A stretch of DNA of 64,000 nucleotides. Source: Darksidea phi (taxonomy: Eukaryota; Ascomycota; Dothideomycetes; Pleosporales; Lentitheciaceae). Below, piece by piece: positions 22,749 through 34,664 of this stretch. Made by a program: the position numbers and the translations under genes. The notes under the pieces were generated by a model. The model had not been told where the DNA came from. It saw nothing but the letters and a program-made list of their open reading frames with translations, and searched no databases. Every line of letters begins with the position of its first letter. The first letter of the stretch is position 1. The stretch covers positions 1-64,000 of the forward strand of contig JASJFT010000078.1 of NCBI GenBank assembly GCA_030770425.1, in the 5' to 3' direction.

Positions 22749-24749
22749 CTACCTCATCTTTCTCAGCACATTCCGCTCGGGAAGGCCTTCCCGCCGCCTA
22801 ATCCTTACTCTAACATCGCGCTTAGGAACCTTGACAGCCCCGCCATCAACCGCCTTCGGAACGGCCCACGTCCCTGCCTTCTGGCTGGGCGTAGGCTGTT
22901 TCTCACCCGTAGCTGCAGCCTGCGCTTCATTCATGTGATCGCGAAAGGTCTTTTTGGGCGCTGCAGTGATGTCCCATAGCTGCAGGATGCCGGCGACGAA
23001 GGCGAGAAGGAGTGTTGTGGTGAAGGGCTCGGGGGGATCGGTGGGAGAGGTTACGGATGAGGGAGGGGGGCTGTGGAGGAAGCGGTCTGGTTTGTACTCG
23101 TTGGGCGTGAGGAAGGTGGCTGCTGAGGTGTTTATGAGGGATTGGGAGAGGCCGATATCGACGTACGAGCCGGCGTCGAGCTCCCATTGATCCTGGACGC
23201 CTGGTCTTAGACTTTCGCGCTCGGTGAGTGTGGTGGCATTTGTGAGTTTGAGAGTGGAGACGGGGGACTTGTAGAAGCGGCGGGTTTCGTTAATGCAGGA
23301 GCGTAGGAAGGGGAACGAGTCTGGTAAAAGCGCTTTCGACACTCCCGAGAAGGATATCTCGGGCGGTGCTGGGAAAGAGGGATGTATTGAGGGTGGTTGA
23401 ACAGCTTCTGCCCAGCTTTTCGTCTCTTTTACTATCGTGTCGATGATTGTTTCTTTCGAGTCCTGCGATTTTGCTGAAGCAGCTATCTGGTGGATATGTA
23501 GTATCGTCCAGCATGCCAGAGGTACGACTTCTGAGAATATGCTGTGTAGGAGCTGCAGTGCGATAGCCGCACGTGCTTGTATTGGCACATCATGCTTTGT
23601 AAACAGGTCGTTCAGTGCTGTGAAGGGCGTCGGCGTATCAGCATCTGTCTCTTCTCCGCTCATACTCTCGTCGTCTTCCGGCACTTTCTTTCGCGGCGGA
23701 TTCGTAAGCTCGTCGAATAACCTGTCAAAGTTGTTCAACAGCCTCTTCTTCGCCAATATTGCCCCTGGCAGTCCTGGAAGCGGGCACAGTCGTGGAAGGC
23801 CAAGAGCGAGGGGGTAGAAGAATTGATTGAAGGTGGCCAAGTCCGATGCAAGTAACTGATACGATTCCGGGAAATGAATCCCCGTGATGGGAGGAATGAT
23901 TGCGTTACATAAAAACTCGTTGATGATGGCGAAGAGGTCGCACTCTGCTTCCACGGTTTCGTCGGTCAGGTCAAGCCCAGCTACCCGTTCCCATTGCATT
24001 TGGTCGACAACGGAGGAGTTGAAGGTTATAAGATCTGGTAGAGATTCGGAGAGATTGGACAGAGCGGAGGAGAGCACTTTCTCCATCTTGCCGCTTCTGA
24101 AGAGTTCTTTTTCAATTGTTTTAGAGATGTCGGGTCGGAGCTCGAGATATCCGTTTTGCGTGTTGGCTGGAATACCGAATGCATTCCGAAGTACCGTCCA
24201 CTTGCTGATTTCGGCTTCATCCAGGCTACGAGATTCTTCGAGAAGCTGGTCCAAAAGCTCCGGAGAAAGCACAATATTGTGTTTTGCCCCCGCAGCATCA
24301 TAAGCCACGATGGGTGTAACAGAAGAGTCTCTAATTCCCCGTTAGTCTCTTCACCTTAAACTTCACTGATGTTAAACGTACCTGATCCCCTTCAACCAAC
24401 CCTCTCCTCCAAAGACAATGTTCCCCCAATGTCGCACGCCCGGGATCCAGTATGGCAATTGTTGTACCCGCCTCTTCCCGCCATCTTGAGTAGCACTCGA
24501 TGTTCTTCCGGAGAGAATCCTCGTAGGCAAGAGAGACGCAACGAGCCCAACAAAGATTTGAAGCAAAGTATCCGTCAGACTTCGATCCTTGAACAGCGTA
24601 TTTGATATTTTCGAGTCGAAGCGATAATACCTCGCAAGAACCAAAACGAACGGAAAGCTAAGGAGGAAATAACATAGCGGTAGGAACAGAACTCTTATAG
24701 CTCTATTCGACGCATACACGCCCGCGAACAGCCCCTTGAAGACGCCCAT
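22749..24749 (-). CDS. Cytochrome P450-like protein without the haem cysteine
   Basis: Two exons, 24382-24749 and 22749-24330, with a 51-nt intron, give 649 residues. The N-terminus has a hydrophobic membrane anchor (FLPLCYFLLSFPFVLVLA, about residues 21-38). It is followed by a second hydrophobic stretch and the proline-rich YWIPGVRHWG typical of fungal class II P450s of the CYP7/CYP8-like type. The K-helix ExxR is present as NETRR (about 466) and the PERF-like segment as PNEYKPDRF (about 528-536). The haem-binding FxxGxxxCxG loop that must follow is missing: after PDRF comes a Pro/Ser-rich linker and then directly the L-helix-like LLLAFVAGILQLWDI. No exon encoding the loop is hidden in the other frames. 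It is therefore probably not a haem-thiolate monooxygenase, but the frame is fully open. Confidence 0.75.
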
Positions 24750-25676
24750 GCTTGCGAAGCTGTAAGTGAGTGTTGCAGAAATGCAATCCTTCTCTTCGCC
24801 GATACGCAGGAACCGCTCACAGCCCTGAAGAATTCAGCTCCCCGCTCAGGTCCGCAGTAGCAGCTCTCCACGCACGAGGTCGGCGAAGCGGTCACAGAAA
24901 GCCCAAAGGCCCGCGCGTCGGCGTCAAACCACTCAATCTCCAACGACGTAAACGCGTTCAAGACATGGAACCGGGCTAGCGTGTTGCAGCCCTGTAGCGG
25001 TTTAACGGTTGAGCTACTGCAGGAGATGGGGACGGCGATGTTGGTCGTTGTCAGCGCTGAAGGAGAGGGCACGGTAGCATTCGAGAACGGCGCTAGAAAG
25101 CTTGTTGCTCGTTAAAGGACCCCTGGCCGGTAAGGTGTCCGCCGATGCACCAGAATTAGATACTTGCGTGGAGATTTTCTGAAGCCGTGATTTTTGGCGG
25201 CAGGGGGGCGCAGTGTGCGAGGGCGCGGATTATTCAGGTGCTGCTTAGCCAGCGTCGTGAATGGTGATTGCATGTAACCTCAGCCATGCAGTCGCTCTCG
25301 CCGGCCAATCGTAGGAAAACTCTTCAGCCTCTTCGCTGCGTGCAAAGCTGATAATTCCGCGAGCACAGTCACCCAAGAGCCCGCTTATTAACAAATCTAT
25401 TACCAAATCGCGGAACGGGAGTCTGGATTGGGTGTATACATTTGCAGCGTACGGCGACCTCACGTTTGACATTACACTAATACAAAACCTACATGCATCA
25501 GCGCCGCACGGCTTAAACGTCCACGTCTAACATCCCGGTAGTCCCTATCGACAAGCAAACGTAGAGCCAACGGCTCGAGAGCTTCCCACAACCCTCTCCA
25601 ATCCCACCCCCACAACACCAATTACCACCACCACCACCACCACCACCAATCCCACCCTCTCAACACCAACACCGCC
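24750..25676. other. Divergent promoter region, P450-like / HAM1
   Basis: About 0.9 kb between divergent genes. A (ACC)8 microsatellite (25624-25648) lies just upstream of HAM1. No gene is supported. Confidence 0.6.
25624..25648. repeat. ACC trinucleotide microsatellite
   Basis: Eight ACC units in the probable 5' UTR or promoter of HAM1, 29 bp before its start codon. Confidence 0.85.
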
Positions 25677-26822
25677 ATGACTTCGACCCCAGTCCCCAAA
25701 CACCTAAACTTCATCACAGGCAACAAGAATAAGCTCGCCGAGGTACGTGCACGAAATCTCGCTCAGAAACTTCCTTCCTCGTATTCGGCGCGCTCCGAAA
25801 AAAAGAAAAACTCCACTCCACCCCATCCCTTCTTCAGCTGCCGTGTCTAGAACAGCTTGGACCCTCTTTGTGGAGTCGCGGGTCGAGTATGAAAGATTTC
25901 GAGGCTCTGCTGCAGCCCAGCCCAGCCAGCCCGCTTGCATATCGGCGCGGCCGCCGTTGCGGTTGCGGTTCTCAGGCCATGTTCTCGTTAAAAAAGGCTC
26001 CAGATGTCAAGGATGTGGCATTTTCCTAAAGCGGACTTGGCTTGGTTAATTACCGCTCCCGATCTATTTTGCTTACTTGCTTAGGTGCAAGCTATTCTCG
26101 CTGGCGTGATCGAGCTGCGGAATCAGAATGTGGATTTGGTTGAGATACAAGGCACGGTGGAAGAAGTGACGACGGATAAATGCCGACGAGCAGCTGAGGC
26201 AGTGAGTAGTTCGATCATTGGAGTATGTTGTGTGATTTTGTAGGCTGAATTGCGATTTAGATCAACGGCCCTGTGCTAGTAGAAGACACATGTCTCTGCT
26301 TCAAAGCCATGAACGACCTGCCGGGTCCATACATGTAAATACCTCCCGAAGCTCTCTCTCCCCACACCCTCACCCTCTTATCGCATCCAAAAAATGCCAG
26401 ACTAACTCGCAATGGCAATGTGCAGTAAATGGTTCATGCTTGCCCTCGGCCCCCTCCAAATGCACAAAATGCTCGAAGGCTTCACCGACAAATCCGCCCA
26501 AGCCGTCTGCACATTCGCCTACTGCGCCGGCCCAGGCCACGAGCCCGTGTTATTCCAAGGGAGAACGGATGGGAAGTTGGTTGCGAGTCGGGGGCCTACT
26601 GTTTTTGGTAAGCAGACATCCTTAATCCTTCATACCTATATATGCATAGTGGATAGTTGGAAGTGCATAGAGGCTGACTGTTGCGTAGGCTGGGACTCGT
26701 GCTTTGAGTACGAAGGCAAGACGTACGCCGAGATGGATAAGAGCGAGAAGAATAAGATATCGCACCGGGGGAAGGCGCTGGATAAGCTCAAGGAGTGGTT
26801 GGCGACTCGGGCTACGGCGTAG
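25677..26822 (+). CDS. HAM1: Inosine triphosphate pyrophosphatase
   Basis: Hydrolyses non-canonical purine triphosphates (ITP, dITP, XTP) to monophosphates, keeping them out of nucleic acids. Five exons: 25677-25742, 26085-26201, 26261-26334, 26426-26607 and 26689-26822, giving 190 residues, the family length. The N-terminus has [42 protein letters not shown] holds the metal-binding acidic residues (split here: [19 protein letters not shown]). The C-terminus reads [20 protein letters not shown]. The first intron is long for this window (342 nt) and starts with GTACGT. The usual FGWDPIF block appears as FGWDSCF. It converges on FAP7, with stop codons 164 bp apart. Confidence 0.94.
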
Positions 26823-26986
26823 GCCGTGCACACTTGACGCTTCATACGCCATACTCTTCCCCCCTTGATTTTCTTCATCAAGTATACCCCATGCAGTGCC
26901 AATAGACGTAAAAGAAATGCAAAAAACGTACCAAAAACGTGGAACGCCTACCAGACTCCTGGTAATCACCAATCTAGCGTATTCCC

Positions 26987-27624
26987 TCATTCCTCTACTT
27001 TTTCATCCTCTTCTTCCTTCCCCCCACCATTATCTCTCCTCCAAGCCCTCACCCACTCCTCAACTCTCTCAACATTCCCCTCAACATCCTCAACGCCCTC
27101 ACTCCTCAACTCAACCACAATCTCCTCTCTATAACTCTCCCTCGCCTCATCCAGCAAGACCTGCATAATCTCACTATCCATATTCTCCTCGAGCTTCTTC
27201 CCTTTATATCCGCGCGCAGCCAACCGATCATAAAGAACCGTCGAGTCACACCGCAGCACGATAACGAGATCGATCCAGCGCTCGGGGAACAAATCGCAGG
27301 CGTGCCAGTCGAGGATGTAGCCGCCCGTGCTGGACAGCGATGTAGCTTCTAAATAGTCGAGGAGCTGGCGGGAGCGCATGTTAGCTAGTGGTTCTTCCGG
27401 GCGACGCACCGCTGCGGTCCAGATGCATGTCTTCATACCTTGTCTTCATCCACAATCCAGCTGCCCAACTCATCATCCCTGCCCTCGTGGAACCCCTCGT
27501 CTTTGACAATCTGATTAACAGAAACATGCTTGAAGCCCAGACTCCGTGCCAGCTGCTCGGCGTGTGTCGTCTTGCCCACGCCCGGTGTGCCTGTAATGAC
27601 GATGTTCGGGTTCTTGCGCGCCAT
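26987..27624 (-). CDS. FAP7: Adenylate kinase isoenzyme 6 / Fap7
   Basis: Nuclear adenylate kinase/ATPase that assists maturation of 20S pre-rRNA to 18S, working with Rps14. Two exons, 27439-27624 and 26987-27364, joined by a 74-nt intron, give 187 residues. The start is MARKNPNIVITGTPGVGKTT with the Walker A motif GTPGVGKT (about 12-19). It is followed by HVSVNQIVKDEGF, GGYILDWHACDLFPERWIDLV and RGYKGKKLEENMDSEIM. The extreme C-terminus is Glu/Lys-rich. These blocks are specific to the AK6 family and distinguish it from ordinary adenylate kinases. Confidence 0.94.
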
Positions 27625-28627
27625 TGCTGTGTTCACTGTCCCGTATACGGACGAGACGATTCGAGTTGCGGCGGGGGAGGTGGAGGGCGGGAAGAGCTTC
27701 GTAGGTATAAAGGCGTATAGAATTGTTAAAAGCTCGCCGAGAAAAGGAAACCGTAGTGTAGAGTGTAATTGCTCCTTCACGCGTACTCGAAGGTATTATC
27801 GCCGTAACACCGCGCCCAAAAAATTCCCCCAGCGCCGAATTTCCACCGACGGCGCAACCCCCACCAACACGGCAGCGCCACAAAATTTCCAAGCCCCGCC
27901 CTAACCCGCATTGGGACAATGACACACACTTCCAACCTTCGTCGAGTGTGTGCGTGCGCGTCTCGCGTGACTCTTCTTAGAAGCATTCCACAGCCGAAAG
28001 ACTCCAAGGACATGAGCACACAACTCCCGGAGGCGAATCAGAGAACACACGTAAAAGATATCGCGATCATATGCCGAAATCTACTACAAGCTCTGCATAA
28101 ACTCCACACCGCCTCAATCTCGCAAAATAAAGACTTCCAACGCGAGCAGAAGCTATTACAGAACTCCCGCCCAACCACACACGGATGAGGAGAAAAACAT
28201 GCTATTTCAACCCATTCATAGAAGCGCCAAACCCAACCGAACCCAATGACAATCGTAAGAATGCTGTTTCTGTTCCTGCAGTACAAGTCGGATCCAAAAA
28301 AGACATGCTCGAGGCATGGCATGGTTCGAGATAGAGATGATTGATGACGGTTGACGGTTGACGCGAAGGAACCAAGTAATTTTGTGTGAGAAGCTAGTTC
28401 AAACCGTCCCAGCCCCAGGAGCCTCCTCCTCAATAGGATATTGTGCCGATGTGATGAAAGACAAGCAAAGGTGATGTGTAAGGGAGATGGCAGAGCGCCC
28501 GAGGGAAGCAGAGCTAGGAAGCTCCTGACAGCGGCGAAGCAACCACATGCATCATGATGCCGGCATCTAGATCGAATGAACACGCCGGGGACCTCTGGCC
28601 GTCAGTTCGAAACGAGAGGTGCTACCT
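27625..28627. other. Intergenic, FAP7 promoter and NAP1 3' side
   Basis: About 1 kb. Frames here are short; one of 89 codons at 27919 on the plus strand has no recognisable motif, so I do not call it. The sequence near 28628 is probably the NAP1 3' UTR. Confidence 0.55.
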
Positions 28628-30126
28628 TTAGCTTTGCTTGCACTCAGCCGTATCCTGCTTCGGTTTTGAACCATCACCCTGGCATTCGTTAGCATTTGGC
28701 CGGTAGAATCGGTCGTTGAGTGAGCATACCTCTTCATCTGATTCATCATCCTCGTCGCGGTCGTCGCTGAGCTCATCCTCGTCCTCATCGTCTTCGTCCT
28801 CGAACTCGCCCTCGTCGAAGTCATCCTCGATGTTCTCGTACTGAAGAGCCTCACCCGTGAACCAATCAATGGCACGCGGGATGAGCTTCTCCTTGATGTC
28901 CTCGCCGAGCTGGTAGTCGAGCTCGAGACGCTCCTCGATGTCGGACGAAGCATCGTCCTCATCCGTCGGGGGCTTGGGGGGATCGAAGAAGTTGAAGAAT
29001 GACTCAGTTGGCACGGTCTTCTTCACCACTCGGGTCTGCTTGGTGTCTGCAAAGATTAGCTGCATGCAACTGACGGACTGCGGCTGCTAAACGTACTCTT
29101 GTTGCGCTGCTTCTTGCTCTCGACTCGGACGGTGAGGTCCTTGCCCGAATTCCACTCGATCTTGTCACCCTCGGCATGGTCGTAGATGAAGTCGCCACCG
29201 TAGCCGTTCTCCTCCTGGTAGAAGTAGGTTTTGGTTATGGTTTTGTTGGTGAAGAACTCATTCTCCTCGAATTCGAAAATGAGCTTGAAGCCGGGGCGGT
29301 CGAGATACTCCATGCGGATATCGGTGAGATGTTTCAGCGCGGCCTCGTCCCGGTCGGTGATCATCTCTGCGAGCGAGATCTGGTTCTTCATAGCGCTCAG
29401 CCAGAATTCCGGGATGCCCTTCACGTCCTTGCCTTCGTCCTGGTTGAGCTCCTCCTCTTGGGCGTCTTCGTCTTCGTCTTTCTCATCCTTCTTCTCGCCC
29501 ACCTCGATCTGCTCAGCGGTCGGCTCAGAGACTCCGTTGACGATCTTTGCACGGGTCTGGTACAGCGGTGTGAACTTGGCGAAATACTTCTTCTCCAGCT
29601 GCAGGACCTCCTCTTGGAACTCGGCCTCGAGCTTGGAGTGCTCCTTCTGGATGCCCTTCAGGCCAGCGACACGACGGCGGACTGAGCCAGGGAGGGACTC
29701 AATGTAGCCACTCGACCGGCCGACCAAGGAGCCGAGCTTCGCCTGCATCATAGAGATGAGGGCCGGGTTCGCGGCGAACAGTCCGGCGGCGGCACGCTCC
29801 AGGTTCTCTGCGTGCAGAAAATGCGAATTAGCGGTCAAGCTCGTCAGCGCCGCGAAGCGGGGTGCGAGGGCAGGGACGGGGCATTCGACTACTTACCCTC
29901 CTTGATGCTCGCCACGCCAGGCTGCTGGGCGCGGGAAGATATAGGGGCGGCATTCGAGGGCGTGTTTTGCGGTGTTCTGGTGGTAGCAAAGTGAGCGCTG
30001 GGCACGTCGAGCGCAGTGTTTGTGGCGGACATGTTTTCGGGCTTCAAAATTGAGTGCTGTGGGGTAAGGGAGGACTTACGGCGCCGTCATGGAGTCGAGC
30101 TTCTTATTGCGGATGGGCTCAGACAT
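28628..30126 (-). CDS. NAP1: Nucleosome assembly protein 1
   Basis: Histone H2A-H2B chaperone that shuttles between cytosol and nucleus and also binds cyclin B in yeast. Five exons: 30080-30126, 29897-29976, 29097-29807, 28730-29046 and 28628-28678, giving 401 residues. The start is [20 protein letters not shown]. The dimerisation helix contains [18 protein letters not shown], followed by [24 protein letters not shown] and [15 protein letters not shown]. An acidic tail rich in D and E ends with AECKQS, a CaaX-like farnesylation box known in yeast Nap1 and many fungal and animal homologues. The last intron (51 nt) separates the acidic tract from the CaaX exon. Confidence 0.95.
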
Positions 30127-30870
30127 GTTGACGGATTGCTGCAGAGGCTGAGGGTAATGCGGTGGTTGTTGAGGGAGTGCAGTGGTTGTTGGTGCGCCTC
30201 AAGGCCTTTCCCGTCTGCAGAATTGTTCGGCGGATCCAGCGAAGGAAAGCGCTAGCTCGCCCCTCTATTCGGTTGGGGTTAGCGGGGGCCGGCGGTGATG
30301 TAACCAGTGCAGCGCTGCCACTTGCGTGAAAGAACAGAACCCGAACCGTAACGAGAGCACGCAGGGCGGATCGAGAGAAGATATGGCGTTTGTGCGGGAT
30401 GGGAGTCCGGTTGACACGGGGATGCCGGGCGCGGATCTTGGCTCAAGTGTGAGTCTTCAGTGCTCTTACCGCTATTTTTTCACCACCACCCGCACGTGTT
30501 GCCCTCCAGCCAGTCCACGACGCGAACGCTCGAGTGCCGCTGCAGCGACCGTCACGGCACGGTATCAAAGCTTGACACGGCAATGCCGACTTTGGCCGTC
30601 ATCGGGCCAATGGGTACTCAATATTGCTACAATCCTCTATCCTATCAACAACAAAAAAGCTAACCCCCTCTGGTATCGAACGCCAACATGCCCTGCGCTG
30701 CGCCTTCCTTCTAGAACAAAGCGGATCCATGGAAGAAAATTCGCACGTCGCCGCCGTCGCCATCGCGCCTGCCGTAGCCCCAAAATAGAAGGCGCGCGTC
30801 CTCCGAGTAAACAGTGTCGAGGGCGTCAGCCGAAATCCCCGACCCTGGCCTCCGGGAACGTTGTCTCTTA
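30127..30870. other. Intergenic, NAP1 promoter and transporter 3' side
   Basis: About 0.74 kb. No supportable gene. Confidence 0.6.
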
Positions 30871-32688
30871 TCAGTAATTCTGTATGCGCTTCAGCCGCCT
30901 TGTCGTGAGTGCGGCTACCACTGCGCAGATTGCGCCGATGAACAGACAGACGCCGATTGCATTGGGCCCGTCTGTCGAATGGTGCTCCGAGGGGTCTGTC
31001 TCTTTTGACAGCTCGGGGCTTTTGCCGGGTTCTAATAGGGAGAAGACGAGCCATGATATGCCTGTGCCAACAAACTGAGGGAGGGTGGTGTACAAGTTCA
31101 TGATGCCGAGATACTTGCCAGAGCTCTCTCCGGTCGAGCTCGAAACCTCCTCCAAGCCGTGATTCAGATGGAGCTGCATGGGATTGTCAAGCTCTATAGA
31201 GCTGCGTGCAACATGCCCATACGCAGGGCCGGATTGAGACAGCCGGTTGATCTCGACACCCAGGAAGGTAAATGGAGCCCAGCAGCTGACAGCCCACGAT
31301 CTACACGGCGTTAGAATCATATGCGAGGATTAAAGGGAACAATTGCTCACACTCCGCAAGCGGCAACGATGATGGTTGCGCTCCTCAACGACTGAACAAA
31401 TGGCGCCGCCATCATAGAAGCCGCAAAGATGCAGTGGGATACCGTCCACACCGTAATCAGAGAAGGCTTGTACTTCTCAATATCCGTCACGAACGAGGCA
31501 ATGCGTGCCGGAGGACGCGGAGTGAAGACCGGAGCATCGCTCTCTGGGCTTTTGACGAAGAAGGGCAGTATGACGGACATGATGAAGGTAATGATGGAGA
31601 AGGCAATTAGCGCCATGGAGCCAATGCGACCGACTTGGCCTGTCAAATCTTCCGCTACCTTGGCTTCAGCTGGGGCGTCGTACCGGAGGTAGATCTCGCC
31701 AACCCAGGTAGTGCTGTAGAACAGAAACGGGAACCATCCTGTCATGGGTGTCAGTCTGTGTCTCGTACCAGATCTCAACTACTCACCAATCCATGCCCAG
31801 AACTGCACAAAACAGATAGCCTGTATGCCCCGGGGCAGATCCATAGCCGTCTTTGCGATCGTAGACAGCACTTCAAGCGGACCCAGCTCTTCTTCCTCCT
31901 CAAGTCCATCGCTGACCAGAACACGCTCCGTAACCGCCCAAGATGTGATACCGATGGTGATGCATAGGCACAACGCCGCCACTACAGTCAATTGCTTGAA
32001 CTGCGAGTCTCCCAGCATCGGGCCGAAAATCTTCCCCAAATCCACGGCCCCAGCGGCGTATCCAACCAGTGATCCCACAGCGACCATCCTGCTAGCCCAA
32101 CTACTGCCCTGCTGCTGTTTCGGTATAGGAAGCGTGTCCACAATCAGCCCTCTGCAGCTCCCCTGCACGGCATTGATCGCAAAGTCTATCCCGTATATAC
32201 TTAGTACCGCCAGCAGGATTGTATAACTCCTCACAGCCTCGGCCTCAGTGACGAACATCTTGACCACCTGTTTCGTCCAGCCCAAGAGCAAGAGGAACAG
32301 CGCGACCAACACTGTGCCACCTACCATGAAAGGTCGCCGTCTTCCCCAGCGACTTTTCGAGCGATCCGAGACAACACCGACGATCGGTTGCATTATGAGG
32401 CCTGAGAGGGGACCGGCGATCCACACGAGCGAGATCTTGGACTTGGTGAGACCGAGTTCGAGGAGGTACGGCGTGCAGTAGGTCATTTCGACGTTCCAAG
32501 TTATCCTGCGGCATAGTTAGTATGCAGCGACAAACTTTTGAAAGCAAACCCGCATACTGTAGCCCAACCAAGGAGAGCGTGAGCAACGCCATGCGCATCG
32601 ATTCGGAGGAGCCCTTGATAGCCGGCGTCCCCGTCCATTGCGCCAGCGCAGACGTTCGCCCGCCCATACTCCCACCGCCGGCAACCAT
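30871..32688 (-). CDS. Sut1-type sugar/H+ symporter (GPH/SLC45 family)
   Basis: Membrane transporter of the glycoside-pentoside-hexuronide group related to fission yeast Sut1 and plant sucrose carriers; it likely imports an alpha-glucoside such as maltose or sucrose. Four exons: 32558-32688, 31787-32505, 31351-31738 and 30871-31300, giving 555 residues. About 12 hydrophobic segments are visible. The family signature RWGRRRPFMVGG follows the second or third of them (near residue 105). There is a central acidic loop (GLEEEEELGPLE). The tail after the last segment is short and basic (TTRRLKRIQNY). The third intron was placed with GT|GTGAGC to keep the phase. The substrate is inferred only from the family. 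Confidence 0.88.
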
Positions 32689-34112
32689 GATGTGAAGTGC
32701 TCGCGTGCGCGGGAAACACGCGCTAGACCCAGTGTTACGAAGAAGTAGGAGAGTGCATTGGGCGGTGATTCGAGCGGGTGAGTAGGAAGGAGCACGAAGA
32801 AAAGACACGCAAAGGGGAAACGACACGGAGGAGCAAGGGAAAAGGTTCTCGGGGCGACTTATGCGGATCAATTAAAGAAATCTGTCTAGAGGGCTACGGA
32901 CCGCAAGGGGACAGGCGCGCAGCTTTGGGGGTTGTGGCTTGGCTTTCGTCGAGATACACATGCAAGATACGGAACGCCCGGTTGCCGCCAAATTTAGAGT
33001 AGCATGGATTCTCAACACCAACGCACAAGCCTCATGTCATGATGCAATTACCCGCTTCGGCCTAGCACTCTGCCGAACAGGTACATGTGCGCTGTTTCCT
33101 CTGTCCCACCCACCAATGCTACCGGAGATGCAGTCTTTCGTGGAGTTGTTGTTTGTCAGAAGGATGAGGCCCTGGTGGATTGGCGTGAACGTACGCGTAA
33201 TGAGAGTGAAGATCCCCACATTTGAATGCCCGTCATCCGACTGGGCGTCTTAGCTCGGCAGCGGGCATCCGAGTCTGAGCAACGGAGGCAATTATGAGAT
33301 AGAATTGCCTCGTCACAATGTACACATGCGCTACTTGGTCATGTGGATGAAGACGAATTGGGGGAATTGTGGTGAGCAGTGTCTCACTCTAGTCCATGTT
33401 CTTCTAACGAGGAGTTTAGATGGTGCCACTACGATGAACACTCACCCCGAATATCGTTCTCCAAGTAGGCAGCAGCAAATTATGTAATACGGCCGCACAC
33501 GTGGAGGTCTATGCCTACATATGCAGGTGCATAGTCCTCTGGCTATACCAGAGTATTGCCGCTAGGGTGCTCTGATATCCCATCGGTTCATTTCAAATGT
33601 TTCAAATGTCTCCGTCATTCTTTGCAAATTCAACTAGCATACGTAAGGCCATCTCGGGGTACGTGGACGAATACGCAAGGCGGTTTATAGCCTAGCTACG
33701 CTGATGCTAGGTTAGCGGCGTGAATAGTTTGCTCCCGAGACGGTGGGCGTGAGAAGGAAAGTTCGTATGACCGAGGCTTGCTGTCTGCAATAATACTTGG
33801 AGCGTTGGAGCCGTACACCGCAAGTGTTCTGTCTTTCAGTCGCACCTCCACGTCACTGTCCGCAATCCATCACAAGCCGCAGGATACAAATGTGAATTTG
33901 ATCATTTTCCATTGATCTTTGGGAGGAGTCTTGATATTGTCACCGCCATGGTTTTCCCAAAAGCAATGACGCCATTAACCAGCCCGAATATGCCGTGTGA
34001 ATGCAATCGAGCATGAAGCCGTCCCGCTCGTCTTCCAGTCCACCACGTGTCTGCACCGCTACTGCACGCGCCCTCCTCCATCCACCCCCGCCCCCGAACG
34101 TAGTGGAAAGGT
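32689..34112. other. Intergenic, transporter promoter side
   Basis: About 1.4 kb, with many stop codons in all frames between 33000 and 33900. The segment near 33900-34112 is probably the RPL33 3' UTR. No gene or RNA is supported. Confidence 0.6.
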
Positions 34113-34664
34113 TTATATCGAAGAAGGGTAAAGCATGACGCGGACGGAGGCACCCTAGATACGTTAGTAATGTTGAAAAAATTCCGGCTTGACTGTACAT
34201 ACGAAGGACTTCGGCGGGAGGTTGGACCTGAACCTGGCGCGAACGACACCGCTGTTGCCTACGCCATCGTGAGTGTTTGTTGACTGAGAAGTCGCATGGC
34301 GTACGAACCGTGTGGACGAGTGACCTTGCCCCAGATGACGCGGATCTTGGAGCCCCGGACTGGCCGCTGTGCCCGGTAGACGTAGGCGACGCGTTTACCG
34401 GCGTACCATTGTGCGGCTTCGGAGTTGTCGACGCCCTCGAGCTTAAGGAGAGAGGTACCCGGGTTGGTGTTTCGCTTGCCGCGCTGGTAGGAAACGTGCT
34501 TTCCCTTCACATAAACTAGACGCAGAATAGATGTCAGCCACAAGTCTAGAAGGTCGAGACAGTTACCCCGTCGTCGCAATTCCAGGAGTGTTGATTTTGG
34601 AACACGGACGATTGAGGATGCTGGGATGGGGCTTCAACTTACGGCGGTGGGACTGCTCAGGCAT
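34113..34664 (-). CDS. RPL33: 60S ribosomal protein L33 (eL33, L35Ae family)
   Basis: Structural protein of the large ribosomal subunit. Four exons: 34643-34664, 34309-34515, 34203-34258 and 34113-34154, giving 108 residues. It starts [20 protein letters not shown] and has [20 protein letters not shown] and [12 protein letters not shown]. After two introns comes [19 protein letters not shown], then [12 protein letters not shown] at the end. All four parts match the L35Ae family in order. The short first exon (22 bases) and the 127-nt first intron are typical of fungal ribosomal protein genes. The promoter element at 34785 is identical to one upstream of RPS1. Confidence 0.95.

Noticed and set aside
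27919..28188. Possible 89-codon gene upstream of FAP7
   Set aside because: No recognisable block, weak codon bias, and it sits in a promoter/3' UTR interval.
29176..29685. Plus-strand frame rich in Leu/Val that looks membrane-like
   Set aside because: It is the antisense of the acidic NAP1 coding sequence; Glu/Lys codons read backwards give Leu/Phe/Ser.
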